Below are positions 21,091-30,346 of a stretch of DNA of 64,000 bases, piece after piece. Origin of the DNA: Photobacterium atrarenae (GTDB lineage: Bacteria; Pseudomonadota; Gammaproteobacteria; Enterobacterales; Vibrionaceae). A model generated the notes under the pieces. The model ran no database searches. It was not told the origin of the DNA and worked only from the letters and a program-made list of their open reading frames with translations. A program made the position numbers and the translations under genes. Position 1 is the first letter of the stretch, and the number at the start of each line of letters is the position of its first letter. The DNA lies in contig NZ_CP101508.1 of NCBI RefSeq assembly GCF_024380015.1, positions 3,348,902-3,412,901 on the forward strand, read 5' to 3'.

Positions 21091-22641
21091 CTAAGACAAA
21101 TCATTTACTGCCGATGTGGCCGCGATCCGCCCCGACGGTGGCGATGCAGGATCCCCCGCCTGCGCCTGCATGGATTGCTCGGCCAGTGCCGGGCTGATAT
21201 CCCGCTTCACCTCAACGCCCAGATGCTTGAAGCTCTCGGCCTGGCGGATCACATTGCCCCGGCCATGCACCAGCTTGTTCATCGCGCCCAGGTAGCTCTG
21301 GCTGGCCTTGTCCAGCGACGCGCCGACCGCTTCCATATCGTTAACAAACAACCGCAGCTTGTCGTACAACTTGCCGGCCCGTTCGGCGATCTGCTTGGCA
21401 TTCTGGTTCTGGCGCTCATTACGCCACAGGTTATTGATGGTGCGCAGCGCCACCAGCAGGGTGGTCGGGCTCACCAGCATGATATTCTGCTCCATCGCAT
21501 CGCGGATCAGCGCCGGGTCGGCCTCCACCGCCGCCTGGAATGCCGGCTCGACCGGAATGAACATCAGTACATAATCGAGACTGCGAATGCCGTGCAGCTG
21601 ATGGTAATCCTTCCGGCTCAGGCCACGGATATGGCTGCGGATCGAGGCAATATGCTCGCTCATCGCCAGCTCCTGCTCGGCCAGGGTGTCGGCATTGAAA
21701 AAGCGCTCATAGGCAATCAGCGACATCTTGGCGTCGATCACCACGTCTTTATCCTGCGGCAGATGCACCACCACATCCGGCTGATAGCGCTTGCCCTCTT
21801 CATTTTCCAGGCTGATCTGGGTCTGGTACTCGTGCCCTTCCCGCAATCCCGATTCGGTCAGCACCCGCGCCAGCACCACTTCGCCCCAGTTGCCCTGGGC
21901 CTTGTTGTCCCCTTTCAGGGCCTGGGTTAGGTTGACGGCTTCGCGTGCCATTTGCTCATTGAGCTGCTTGAGATTGTTAATTTCATGGACCAGGGTATGT
22001 CGCTCGCGCGCTTCCTGGCTGAAATTATCATTGACCTGTTTCTTGAACCCTTCCAACTGCTCACGCAACGGGCCGAGCAAGGTCGCCAGACTGAGCTGGT
22101 TCTGCTCATCAACGCTGCGGCTCTTTTGCTCGAACAGCCGATTGGCCAGGCTTTCAAACTGCACCCGCAACCGCTCTTCGGCATTCTCCAGCAGGGCAAT
22201 TTTCTCATCGGCCGCTTTCTGCTCTTCAAAATGGCGGGCTTCCTGCTCGCGCAAGTCCGCTTCCAGGCCGGCATTGGCCATCCGGGCATTTTCCAGCTGC
22301 TCGGTCAGATACTGTTTTTCGTTTTTCACCGCCTCAAAATGGCGCATTTTCTCCAGTGCCGCGGCCAGCCGGGCGTGCATCTGACGCAGCTCGGAGGTCA
22401 GGCGATCCCGCTCGACGTCCAGCTCATCAAGATCCTGGTTCCGCTCGGCCAGCTGGGCATTGAGGTATGCTTCCCGGCTCTGTGCCAGGCGCTCTTCGGC
22501 CTCAGCCTGCTGCCGGCACAGCGCGATCTGCTGCTGTGCACGTCCCTTCATCCACAATCCCGTGATCACGCTGGCGACCGTCGCCCCCGTCAGGGCCGCG
22601 ACCACAGCCAGCTCGGTCCCAGTAAGCCACTCAGTTAACAT
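21091..22641 (-). CDS. rmuC: DNA recombination protein RmuC homologue
   Basis: The 516-residue protein starts at the ATG 22639-22641 behind GGGGATTA, giving MLTEWLTGTEL with a membrane anchor at about 8-30. A long coiled coil covers about 35-200, and the conserved RmuC nuclease-like domain follows (KQVNDNF...NNLKQLNEQM; GNWGEVVLARVLTESGL; PDVVVHLPQDKDVVIDAKMSL). RmuC limits inversions at short repeats in E. coli and is predicted to be a nuclease. It precedes ubiE on the same strand, as in related genomes. Confidence 0.93.
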   Translation of the reverse strand: MLTEWLTGTELAVVAALTGATVASVITGLWMKGRAQQQIALCRQQAEAEERLAQSREAYLNAQLAERNQDLDELDVERDRLTSELRQMHARLAAALEKMRHFEAVKNEKQYLTEQLENARMANAGLEADLREQEARHFEEQKAADEKIALLENAEERLRVQFESLANRLFEQKSRSVDEQNQLSLATLLGPLREQLEGFKKQVNDNFSQEARERHTLVHEINNLKQLNEQMAREAVNLTQALKGDNKAQGNWGEVVLARVLTESGLREGHEYQTQISLENEEGKRYQPDVVVHLPQDKDVVIDAKMSLIAYERFFNADTLAEQELAMSEHIASIRSHIRGLSRKDYHQLHGIRSLDYVLMFIPVEPAFQAAVEADPALIRDAMEQNIMLVSPTTLLVALRTINNLWRNERQNQNAKQIAERAGKLYDKLRLFVNDMEAVGASLDKASQSYLGAMNKLVHGRGNVIRQAESFKHLGVEVKRDISPALAEQSMQAQAGDPASPPSGRIAATSAVNDLS

Positions 22642-22923
22642 TAATCCCCAACCTTTATGACGCAACATCAGCGCGGCGCTTACTCGCCGCGCCCTTTTGA
22701 TTTCAAGGGTTACAGGCTAAGTGGATACTGGATAAATGTCCAGCCATGTTGCCCCACAGGCATTCTGGGCGCGCCCTTGTGTGACATCATCGACGTGCCC
22801 GTCACCCGGGTACAGCAAAGCCTTTTCGCCCGGACGGCTATCGCATACACTGGCGCTTTGGTACGACAAATCACCGTGCTGCCGTCTGCATTCCCCGAAC
22901 CGGCAGCTGATGGACAAGGAAGT

Positions 22924-23829
22924 ATGAAGAACGAACGCCTCGCGCTGAGCTACGGACTAACGGCAGTGCTGCTGTGGTCGACCGTCGCCACTGCCTTTAA
23001 GATCACCCTGAGCTATTTCACCCCGCTGCAGATGCTGGCCGCTGCCAGTGCCGTCTCCGTGCTGGCGCTGACTGCCATCGCGCTGTATCAGGGCAAGCTC
23101 CACCAGCTCGGGCGCACGTTTCGCTCCCGCCCCGGCTATTATCTGCTGCTGGGGTTGATCAATCCGCTGGCTTATTACCTGATCCTGTTTCAGGCCTATG
23201 ACCTGCTGCCTGCGTCATTGGCCCAGCCGCTCAACTACAGCTGGGCGATCACCTTAACCCTGATGGCCGCAGTGTTCCTCGGCCAGACGATCCGCCGTCA
23301 GGACTGGATTGCCTGCGGATTCGGCTACTTTGGCGTGGTGGTGATCGCCACCCAGGGGGATCTGCTGGCGCTGGATTTTGACAGCCCGCTCGGCGTGGCG
23401 CTAGCGCTGTTCTCGACCCTGCTGTGGGCGCTGTACTGGATCCTCAATACCCGCAACCAGGCTGATCCGGTGATCAGTGTGCTGCTCGGCTTTCTGATCT
23501 CGCTACCGATTTCCGTTGGTGCCAGTCTTACCATCTCCGGTTGGCCCAGTGCTCCCTGGCAGGGCTGGGCAGCGGTCAGTTATGTCGGCCTGTTTGAAAT
23601 GGGGATCACCTTCGTGCTGTGGATCAATGCGCTGAAGCTGACCGAGAACACGGCGCGGATCAGTAACCTGATTTTTATCGCCCCCTTTATCTCGCTACTG
23701 CTGCTGGCGACCATTATCGGCGAAGCAATCCATCCGTCGACCCTCATCGGCCTGGTGATGATCATCTGTGGCCTGCTGATCCAGCAATGGAAAGGTAAAT
23801 CGCGCCAGGCGGCGGACTCCTCCTGTTAA
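22924..23829 (+). CDS. DMT-family (EamA) membrane exporter
   Basis: The 301-residue protein starts at the ATG 22924, behind AAGGAAGT. It has about ten membrane helices in two EamA repeats; the second repeat begins near SPLGVALALFSTLLWALYW. Family members export amino acids, sugars or other metabolites, and the substrate cannot be read here. It is divergent from rmuC, separated by about 280 bases, and stands alone. Confidence 0.88.
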   Translation: MKNERLALSYGLTAVLLWSTVATAFKITLSYFTPLQMLAAASAVSVLALTAIALYQGKLHQLGRTFRSRPGYYLLLGLINPLAYYLILFQAYDLLPASLAQPLNYSWAITLTLMAAVFLGQTIRRQDWIACGFGYFGVVVIATQGDLLALDFDSPLGVALALFSTLLWALYWILNTRNQADPVISVLLGFLISLPISVGASLTISGWPSAPWQGWAAVSYVGLFEMGITFVLWINALKLTENTARISNLIFIAPFISLLLLATIIGEAIHPSTLIGLVMIICGLLIQQWKGKSRQAADSSC

Positions 23830-23850
23830 CACTGATCCCGTCTGCTCAAG

Positions 23851-23879
23851 AAAAAAAAGCCTGCCACAAAGTGGCAGGC
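23851..23879 (-). terminator. Rho-independent terminator of the MFS gene
   Basis: GCCTGCCAC pairs perfectly with GTGGCAGGC around AAA. The T run is on the minus strand (eight T), so it serves the Bcr/CflA-type transporter gene, although it also follows the plus-strand DMT gene. Confidence 0.82.
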
Positions 23880-23982
23880 AAGCGAGATTGGGTTGTCGAG
23901 ACCCTGCGCCTTCAAAGGGTAAAGACGTCTTATTATTCGGTAAAATTCAAATTACTTGAGTTCACACTTCTGCCACGCGGCC

Positions 23983-25185
23983 TTAACTGTTAGCCGCAAC
24001 CGCATGCCAGCGCCGCCCGAGACGCGACCACAGGATCAGCAGCCCCGGGGCCAGCAGCCACATATGCAGCACCATCAGATCCGGCGGCAGCAAGTCCAGC
24101 CGCTGGGTCAGGCTCACCATGGCACCGGCGCCGCTCATCTGGAACAGACCCAGCAACGCCGCCGCAGTACCGGCGCGATCACCAAACGGGGCCAGGGCTT
24201 TGCCGGCAGCCGAACCGAGAACGAAGGCAAAGCCAAAGGAGGACATGAACACCGGCACCATGAACGCCCAGGCTTCACGCAGATGACTGAGCATCAGCAT
24301 CGCCACCCCGGAAGTCACCAGCATGATCAACCCGGTCGCCAGCGTCCGGCGCGAGCCAAAGCGGTCAATATATTTCGGCGCCACCATGCAGGCTAAGATA
24401 TTCAGTGCCGCATTGACCCCAAACCACAGGGTAAATTGCCCCATATCCTCGCCCAGCTCGGTCATCAGCCAGACCGGTGCCGAGGTAACATAGGCCAGAA
24501 TTACGGCCATCGCCAGCATGCACATGGTGCTATGATACAGGAACGTCGGCTCGCGCAGCACCGAGCGGTAACGGGACCAGCTCAGCATCGCGCCCGAGAC
24601 ATCGGTCTCCGCCGGACGGGTTTCGCGAAACTGCAGCAGAATGAAGGTGCCAGCGACGACCGCAAATCCAGCCATAAAACTGAAGTTACTGCGCCAGCCG
24701 AACTCATGGGTCAGCCAGGTGCCCAGCAACGGAGCCAGTGCCGGAATAAAACAAATCGCGCCGTTGAGATAGCTGATCATCCGGCCGCTTTTCTCCGGGC
24801 CGAAGCTGTCTCGTACCGCGGCAAACGCCGCCACCGAGGTGGCACAGGCGCCGAAACCCTGCAACAGGCGCGCCACCAGCAGCAGATCCAAAGTGTGGGC
24901 GACATACGCCAGCGCAGCACTCAAACCGTAAATGGCGATCCCGCCGAGCGCAATCGGGCGGCGGCCAAAACGATCGGCCAAAGGACCGGCCAACAGCTGA
25001 CCCAGACCCAGGCTGAACATAAACCAGGTCACGGTATCCTGGACCCGCGCCGGATCGACAGTAAACGTCTCGGCCATCGCCGGGAGTGCCGGTAGGTAAA
25101 TATCGATCGCCAACGGGCTGAACAGAACCAGAATCACCATCAGGGCGACGAGCCGGGTTCCAGACTGTGAAGAAGCAGAGGTCAT
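23983..25185 (-). CDS. MFS multidrug transporter, Bcr/CflA family
   Basis: The 400-residue protein starts at the ATG 25183-25185, behind AAGGAAAT; longer in-frame extensions run into the control region. It has 12 membrane helices and the family signatures IDIYLPALPAMA (helix 1) and GPLADRFGRRPIALGG (the MFS motif between helices 2 and 3). These features point to drug:proton antiport of the Bcr/CflA type. It is divergent from a LysR regulator gene 114 bases away, which probably controls it. Confidence 0.9.
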   Translation of the reverse strand: MTSASSQSGTRLVALMVILVLFSPLAIDIYLPALPAMAETFTVDPARVQDTVTWFMFSLGLGQLLAGPLADRFGRRPIALGGIAIYGLSAALAYVAHTLDLLLVARLLQGFGACATSVAAFAAVRDSFGPEKSGRMISYLNGAICFIPALAPLLGTWLTHEFGWRSNFSFMAGFAVVAGTFILLQFRETRPAETDVSGAMLSWSRYRSVLREPTFLYHSTMCMLAMAVILAYVTSAPVWLMTELGEDMGQFTLWFGVNAALNILACMVAPKYIDRFGSRRTLATGLIMLVTSGVAMLMLSHLREAWAFMVPVFMSSFGFAFVLGSAAGKALAPFGDRAGTAAALLGLFQMSGAGAMVSLTQRLDLLPPDLMVLHMWLLAPGLLILWSRLGRRWHAVAANS

Positions 25186-25299
25186 GATACATTTCCTTAA
25201 AGATGATGGCGGCAGTCTAAGGCCTTCGTGATATGAACAGAAATGGTTTATATTCAAATCAGAATTTCCAATGGGGAATATCATCACCCGAGGTGCCTT
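25186..25299. promoter_or_regulatory. Divergent promoter region of the MFS/LysR pair
   Basis: The 114 bases between the two start codons are AT-rich in the middle (GGTTTATATTCAAAT). LysR regulators usually bind such divergent regions. I see no convincing T-N11-A operator, only an imperfect repeat ATTTCC-AATG-GGGAAT. Confidence 0.45.
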
Positions 25300-26247
25300 G
25301 TGTCTTTTGAAAAACTCGCCCGCATCGATCTCAACCTGCTGGTATGCCTGCATGTCCTGCTGGAAGAGTGTAACGTCACCCACGCCGCCAAACGGCTGCA
25401 TCTAAGCCAGTCCGCCGTCAGCAAAAGCCTGATGCGGCTGCGCGAGCAGTTCAACGATCCCCTGTTTACCCGCAACGCGCACGGCCTGCGCCCGACGCCG
25501 CGGGCCAAAGCCTTACAGCCGATGCTGGATCACCTGCTGCGTGAGATCGAACAACTCACCGCGCCGCCTGTCTTTACCCCCCACACCAGCAACCGCCACT
25601 TCAAGATGGCGCTGGTCGAGAGCGCCTATCCGCTGTTTCTGCCCCAGTTCCTCGGCGATATTTTCTCTGAAGGACCCAACCTGACCATCGATACCCAGGC
25701 CTGGGAGCCCAACACCTTCGAAAAACTGCAATCAGGCGAGATTGACTTCGGCATTACCGGCAAAGATCTCAACCCGGCCGATGCCATGCTGACCCTGATG
25801 CCGCCCAAAGGCATTGTGTTCCAGGAGCTGTGCCGCGACCGCCAGTGCTGTATTGTCCGACCAGAGCACCCAATTCTGAGCCAGACCTGGGATGAAGCCA
25901 GCTACCTGGCCCAGCGCCATATCCAGGTACGCTGCATCGGCGACGACCGCTGGCTGCTCGATTACAAGCTGGCCGAGCGCGGCCTGAGCCGGGACATCGC
26001 CATGTATGTGCCGGATTTCAACAGCGCGGCCTGCCTGTGTCACCAGACCGACTTTGTCTTTACCGCCCCGAGCCACTTTGCCAACTATATTGCCAACCAG
26101 CTCGGTTTGGTCGTGGTGCCGCTGCCGACTGAGTTGCCGGCGATGGCCTACACCCTGTTTTGGCATCAACATCAAGAGAAAGATCCTGGTCACACCTGGC
26201 TTCGCGAGATAATCATCGGACGCTGTCGTGATTTACCAGTCGGTTAA
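25300..26247 (+). CDS. LysR-family transcriptional regulator
   Basis: The 315-residue protein probably starts at the GTG 25300, which gives MSFEKLARIDLNLLVCL and has GAGG upstream. The N-terminal winged helix is typical (THAAKRLHLSQSAVSKSLMRLREQFNDPLFTR), with a two-lobed effector domain from about residue 90. The target is most likely the divergent Bcr/CflA-type exporter (inference from arrangement). The ligand is unknown. Confidence 0.9.
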   Translation: MSFEKLARIDLNLLVCLHVLLEECNVTHAAKRLHLSQSAVSKSLMRLREQFNDPLFTRNAHGLRPTPRAKALQPMLDHLLREIEQLTAPPVFTPHTSNRHFKMALVESAYPLFLPQFLGDIFSEGPNLTIDTQAWEPNTFEKLQSGEIDFGITGKDLNPADAMLTLMPPKGIVFQELCRDRQCCIVRPEHPILSQTWDEASYLAQRHIQVRCIGDDRWLLDYKLAERGLSRDIAMYVPDFNSAACLCHQTDFVFTAPSHFANYIANQLGLVVVPLPTELPAMAYTLFWHQHQEKDPGHTWLREIIIGRCRDLPVG

Positions 26248-26346
26248 TTGCAGCGGACCAGTAAACGCGCTACCGTAAAGAGATCCGGCCCGAACGGCCT
26301 GAGCCGTCACGCCAGGACGGCGAACGACTTTAAGGAATGATGAAGC

Positions 26347-28134
26347 ATGCAAACTGTTATTTCACAGCGTGTTGAGCAGCTACGGGCATGGTTGACGCGA
26401 AACCAGCTCGATGCCTTGCTGATCCCGCACGAGGACGAGTACCTGGGCGAATATATTCCCGCCCACAATGATCGCCTGCACTGGGCCACCGGCTTCACCG
26501 GCTCGGCCGGGATGGCAATTATCACCCGCGACAAGGCAGCGATATTTGTCGATGGCCGCTACGTGGTCCAAGTGCGCAAGCAGGTCCCGGGCGAAGTCTT
26601 TGAATATCGTCACCTGATTGACGAGCCGCCGATGCAGTGGGCCCAGGCCAACCTGGCCGCCGGCAGCAAGGTGGCAATCGATCCGAAACTGCACAGCAGT
26701 GCCTGGCTGGCACGCACCGAAGCGGCAGTAGCCGGTGATTTGGAACTGGTCACCGTCGATGCCAACCCAATCGACGGCCTGTGGCATGATCGTCCGGCAC
26801 CGACCCTGTCCGATGCCAAGCTGATGAGCCTGGACTTTGTCGGCGTCAGCAGCACCGACAAACGGACACAAATTGCCGACGTGCTGAAATCACAGAAAGC
26901 CGATGCCGTCCTGCTGACCCAGGTCGACAGCATCGCCTGGCTGCTCAATATCCGCGGCAGTGACATTCCGTGCCTGCCGGTCCTGCTCTCCACCGCGATT
27001 CTGCACCAAGACTGCAGCGTCGATTTCTACATCGACCCGGCCCGTCTGCCGGAAGCGTTCAACGCCCATGTCGGTGACGGGGTGCGCATTGCTGCGCCGG
27101 CATCACTGGAAGCCGGTCTCAAAGCCCTCGGCGGCAAATCCGTGCTGGTCGATCCGGCCACCAGCAATGCCTGGGCATCACAGATCCTGACCGACGCCAA
27201 GGCCAAACTAATTGCTGCCCAGGATCCATGCATGCTGCCGAAAGCGGCCAAGAATCCGACCGAGATTGCCGGGATGAAGGCCAGCCACATCCGTGATGGC
27301 GTCGCGATCAGTAAGTTCCTGGCTTGGGTCGATCGTCAGGTCGCCCAAGGCAACCTACTCGATGAAGGCACCCTGGCCGATCAGCTGTGGGCCTTCCGCT
27401 GTGAAGACAGCAGCTGTACCGATGTCAGCTTTGACACCATCTCGGCGGCCGGCGGCAACGCAGCAATGTGTCACTACAACCACAAGAACCAACCGGCGCC
27501 GAGCGTGCTGGAAATGGACAACGTCTACCTGGTGGACTCCGGCGGCCAGTACCCGGACGGCACCACCGATATCACCCGAACGGTGGCGATCGGCGAACCG
27601 GGCGATGAAGTCAAACAAACCTTCACCCTGGTGCTGAAAGGTCACATTGCGCTGGCGACGGCCCGGTTCCCAAAAGGGACGACCGGCTCTCAGCTTGATG
27701 CCCTGGCCCGTCAGCATCTGTGGGCACACGGTTTTGATTATGACCACGGCACCGGCCACGGCGTCGGCCACTTCCTCAATGTCCATGAAGGGCCACAGCG
27801 GATCGCCAAAGTCTACAACCCGACCGCCCTGCTGCCGGGGATGGTGCTGTCGAACGAGCCGGGCTACTACCGCGCCGATGCGTTCGGGATCCGAATTGAA
27901 AACCTGGAGCTGGTTGTCGAGGTCGAAACCGCCGGCGACATGACCATGCTGGGCTTCGAGTCCCTGACCCGCGCGCCGATTGACCGCCGCCTGGTTAATC
28001 TGTCCCTGCTGACAGAGACCGAACTGGCCTGGCTGAACACCTATCACCAGACAGTATTTGAGGTGATCAGTCCGTCACTGAGTGGCGATGACCTGACCTG
28101 GTTGCAACAGGCAACGGCACCACTGAGCCGCTGA
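26347..28134 (+). CDS. Aminopeptidase P family protein (M24B), long form
   Basis: This 595-residue protein belongs to the three-domain long aminopeptidase P type, not to the 440-residue PepP of E. coli. It removes N-terminal residues before proline. Domains 1 and 2 (about 1-300) are creatinase-like, with HEDEYLGEYIPAHNDRL at the start. The pita-bread domain holds the dinuclear metal ligands in VDSGGQYPDGTTDITRT (two Asp), GTGHGVGHFLNVHEG (His), NEPGYY (Glu) and GIRIENLELV (Glu). All are present. The ATG follows AAGGAATGATGAAGC. It is a single-gene unit convergent with the thi operon. Confidence 0.93.
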   Translation: MQTVISQRVEQLRAWLTRNQLDALLIPHEDEYLGEYIPAHNDRLHWATGFTGSAGMAIITRDKAAIFVDGRYVVQVRKQVPGEVFEYRHLIDEPPMQWAQANLAAGSKVAIDPKLHSSAWLARTEAAVAGDLELVTVDANPIDGLWHDRPAPTLSDAKLMSLDFVGVSSTDKRTQIADVLKSQKADAVLLTQVDSIAWLLNIRGSDIPCLPVLLSTAILHQDCSVDFYIDPARLPEAFNAHVGDGVRIAAPASLEAGLKALGGKSVLVDPATSNAWASQILTDAKAKLIAAQDPCMLPKAAKNPTEIAGMKASHIRDGVAISKFLAWVDRQVAQGNLLDEGTLADQLWAFRCEDSSCTDVSFDTISAAGGNAAMCHYNHKNQPAPSVLEMDNVYLVDSGGQYPDGTTDITRTVAIGEPGDEVKQTFTLVLKGHIALATARFPKGTTGSQLDALARQHLWAHGFDYDHGTGHGVGHFLNVHEGPQRIAKVYNPTALLPGMVLSNEPGYYRADAFGIRIENLELVVEVETAGDMTMLGFESLTRAPIDRRLVNLSLLTETELAWLNTYHQTVFEVISPSLSGDDLTWLQQATAPLSR

Positions 28135-28161
28135 GCTCTCACTACAAACCAGCTCTGAAAT

Positions 28162-28187
28162 AAAACGCCCGCAACTGCGGGCGTTTT
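28162..28187. terminator. Bidirectional terminator between the aminopeptidase and thiH
   Basis: AAAACGCCCGC pairs with GCGGGCGTTTT around a short loop, with T runs on both strands. It separates two convergent units. Confidence 0.87.
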
Positions 28188-28234
28188 TAATTTTGTTTAA
28201 CTTTCTGACACTTGAACGCTTGGAAAGCGACCCG

Positions 28235-29347
28235 TTAACCGGAATAGGCCGGGTGCCAGTCTTTCCACACCACTTCGAAACCATGGCGCTTGACGGACTT
28301 AGCCACCGCCGCCACCGGGCGATCATCATGAATCGAAAATTGCTCCAGCTCCGGCTCGTTATCCGCATAACCGCCCGGCTGGGTTTTCGAACCTGCCGAC
28401 ATGCTGGTGACCCCGAGCGGCAGCACATTGTCGCGAAACTGCGGCGACTCCCGGGTCGAGAGCGAGAGCTCCACTTCCGGGTTCAGCAACCGGTAGGCAC
28501 AGATCAGCTGCACCAGCTGGCGATCACTCATCACCGACTTCGGCTGCAGGCCACCTTCACAAGGCCTTAAGCGCGGAAACGAGATCGAATACCGGGTTTG
28601 CCAGTAAGTCCGCTCCAAATAGTCGAGATGGCTGGCGGCAAAAAAGCAGTCGGTGCGCCACTCTTCCAGACCGATCAACGCGCCAATCCCGATTTTATCA
28701 ATCCCGGCCCGGGCCAGGCGATCCGGGGTGTCCAGCCGGTACTCAAAGTCGGTTTTATTGCCGCGCAAATGGTGCTCGGCATACGTCGGCGCGCTGTAGG
28801 TTTCCTGGTATACCATCACCGCATCCAGACCCAGGGTTTTCAGCTCGGCATAGTCGTGCTGATCCAGCGGCTGGACTTCCATCGCCAGATAACTGAAGTG
28901 GGATTTGATCCGCGGCAGTGCTTCACGGAAGTAAGCCATCCCGACCTTGCGCTCGTGCTCCCCGGTGACCAGCAAAATGCTGTCAAAGTGCATCGCCTTG
29001 ATCGCCGCACACTCGCGCTCGATTTCAGCCATCTCCAGGGTCCGGCGCTTGATCCGGTTCTCCATCGAAAACCCGCAGTAGGTACAGGCGTTGGCACACA
29101 GGTTCGACAGATACAAGGGAACGTAAAACGAGATTGTATGGCCGAACCGCTTGCGGGTCAGCGCCGCAGAGAGCTGCGCCATCTGCTCCAGGTACGGCTC
29201 GGCCGCCGGCGAGATCAATGCCTTGAAGTCTTCCAGATCCCGCTTGGGCTTGCGCAGCGCCCGCTCAACATCGGCAGGCGCTTTGCTGTAGATCGACATC
29301 CGGATATCATCCCAATCCAGTTGCCGCCAGACATCCACATAACTCAT
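28235..29347 (-). CDS. thiH: 2-iminoacetate synthase (tyrosine lyase), radical SAM
   Basis: ThiH cleaves tyrosine by radical SAM chemistry to give dehydroglycine for the thiazole of thiamine. The 370 residues fit. The cluster motif CANACTYCGF (CX3CX2C) lies near residue 85, followed by the ENRIKRRTL segment. It is the last gene of the thiCEFSGH operon, nine bases after thiG. Confidence 0.96.
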   Translation of the reverse strand: MSYVDVWRQLDWDDIRMSIYSKAPADVERALRKPKRDLEDFKALISPAAEPYLEQMAQLSAALTRKRFGHTISFYVPLYLSNLCANACTYCGFSMENRIKRRTLEMAEIERECAAIKAMHFDSILLVTGEHERKVGMAYFREALPRIKSHFSYLAMEVQPLDQHDYAELKTLGLDAVMVYQETYSAPTYAEHHLRGNKTDFEYRLDTPDRLARAGIDKIGIGALIGLEEWRTDCFFAASHLDYLERTYWQTRYSISFPRLRPCEGGLQPKSVMSDRQLVQLICAYRLLNPEVELSLSTRESPQFRDNVLPLGVTSMSAGSKTQPGGYADNEPELEQFSIHDDRPVAAVAKSVKRHGFEVVWKDWHPAYSG

Positions 29348-29356
29348 GCGACCTCC

Positions 29357-30127
29357 TTAGCCGGTGTGATCCAAAAAGGCCGTCAGCGGGCTGGACGCAA
29401 TTGCCTGATTCACAGTGCCGGCCAACCCGGCCTCATAAGCCATCCGGCCGCTTTCCACCGCCAGCTTAAACGCCCTGCCCATCGCGATCGGATCGGCCGC
29501 CGCCGCAATCGCGGTATTGACCAGCACGGCATCGGCGCCCAGCTCCATAGCTTCGGCGGCATGAGACGGCGCGCCAATCCCGGCATCCACCACCACCGGG
29601 ACCCGGGCCTGATCGATGATAATTTCAAGGAAATCGCGCGAGGCCAGCCCCTTATTCGAGCCAATCGGCGCCCCCAGCGGCATCACCGCTGCACAGCCAA
29701 CTTCTTCCAGCCGCTTACACAAGACCGGGTCGGCATGGCAGTAGGGCAGTACGATGAAGCCTTCTTTGACCAGCGCTTCTGCCGCGCCCAGGGTTTCGAT
29801 CGGATCCGGCATCAGGTATTTCGGATCCGGGTGAATTTCCAGCTTGAGCCAGTTGGTCCCCAGTGCTTCGCGCGCCAGCTGGGCCGCAAAAACTGCTTCT
29901 TTGGCATTTTTGGCGCCGGAGGTATTGGGCAACAGGCTCAGCCCGGCCGCCTGGATCGGTGCCAGAATATCATCGTCGCGGTTATCAATATCGACCCGTT
30001 TCAGCGCCATGGTGACCAGCTCGGAGCCCGAGGCAATCAACGATTCGGCCATCACGATCCGGTTGGCATATTTACCGGTCCCGGTAAAGAGCCGGGATGA
30101 AAACGTCTTATCAGCAATCTTGAGCAT
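29357..30127 (-). CDS. thiG: Thiazole synthase
   Basis: ThiG joins 1-deoxyxylulose-5-phosphate, dehydroglycine and ThiS-thiocarboxylate into the thiazole phosphate. The 256-residue TIM barrel shows [12 protein letters not shown], the lysine-containing strand [23 protein letters not shown] and [23 protein letters not shown] (the last read in parts). It starts directly at the thiS stop (TAAATG), suggesting coupled translation. Confidence 0.96.
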   Translation of the reverse strand: MLKIADKTFSSRLFTGTGKYANRIVMAESLIASGSELVTMALKRVDIDNRDDDILAPIQAAGLSLLPNTSGAKNAKEAVFAAQLAREALGTNWLKLEIHPDPKYLMPDPIETLGAAEALVKEGFIVLPYCHADPVLCKRLEEVGCAAVMPLGAPIGSNKGLASRDFLEIIIDQARVPVVVDAGIGAPSHAAEAMELGADAVLVNTAIAAAADPIAMGRAFKLAVESGRMAYEAGLAGTVNQAIASSPLTAFLDHTG

Positions 30128-30346
30128 TTAGCCTCCTGCGATGGCTTGAAACAGGGCGATACGATCCCCGGCACTGAGCGCCGTGGCATCCCAGGTACTG
30201 CGAGGAACAATGTCATCATTCAGTGCCACCGCAGTTGCCTCTAACGGCATCTCCAGCCGGGTGAGCAGCACTAACAAGGTATCGCCAGTTGAGATCTCAA
30301 CCGGCTTATCATTGACTCGGATTTGAATCGCAGTTGTCGTTGTCAT
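30128..30346 (-). CDS. thiS: Sulfur carrier protein ThiS
   Basis: The 72-residue ubiquitin-like protein ends in the essential AIAGG, whose terminal glycine is adenylated by ThiF and turned into a thiocarboxylate. Its start overlaps the thiF stop by four bases (ATGA). It supplies sulfur to ThiG. Confidence 0.95.
   Translation of the reverse strand: MTTTTAIQIRVNDKPVEISTGDTLLVLLTRLEMPLEATAVALNDDIVPRSTWDATALSAGDRIALFQAIAGG

Noticed and set aside
20104..21930. A 608-codon plus-strand frame opposite ubiJ, ubiE and rmuC
   Set aside because: It spans the antisense of three conserved genes and their gaps; its length comes from codon bias in those genes.
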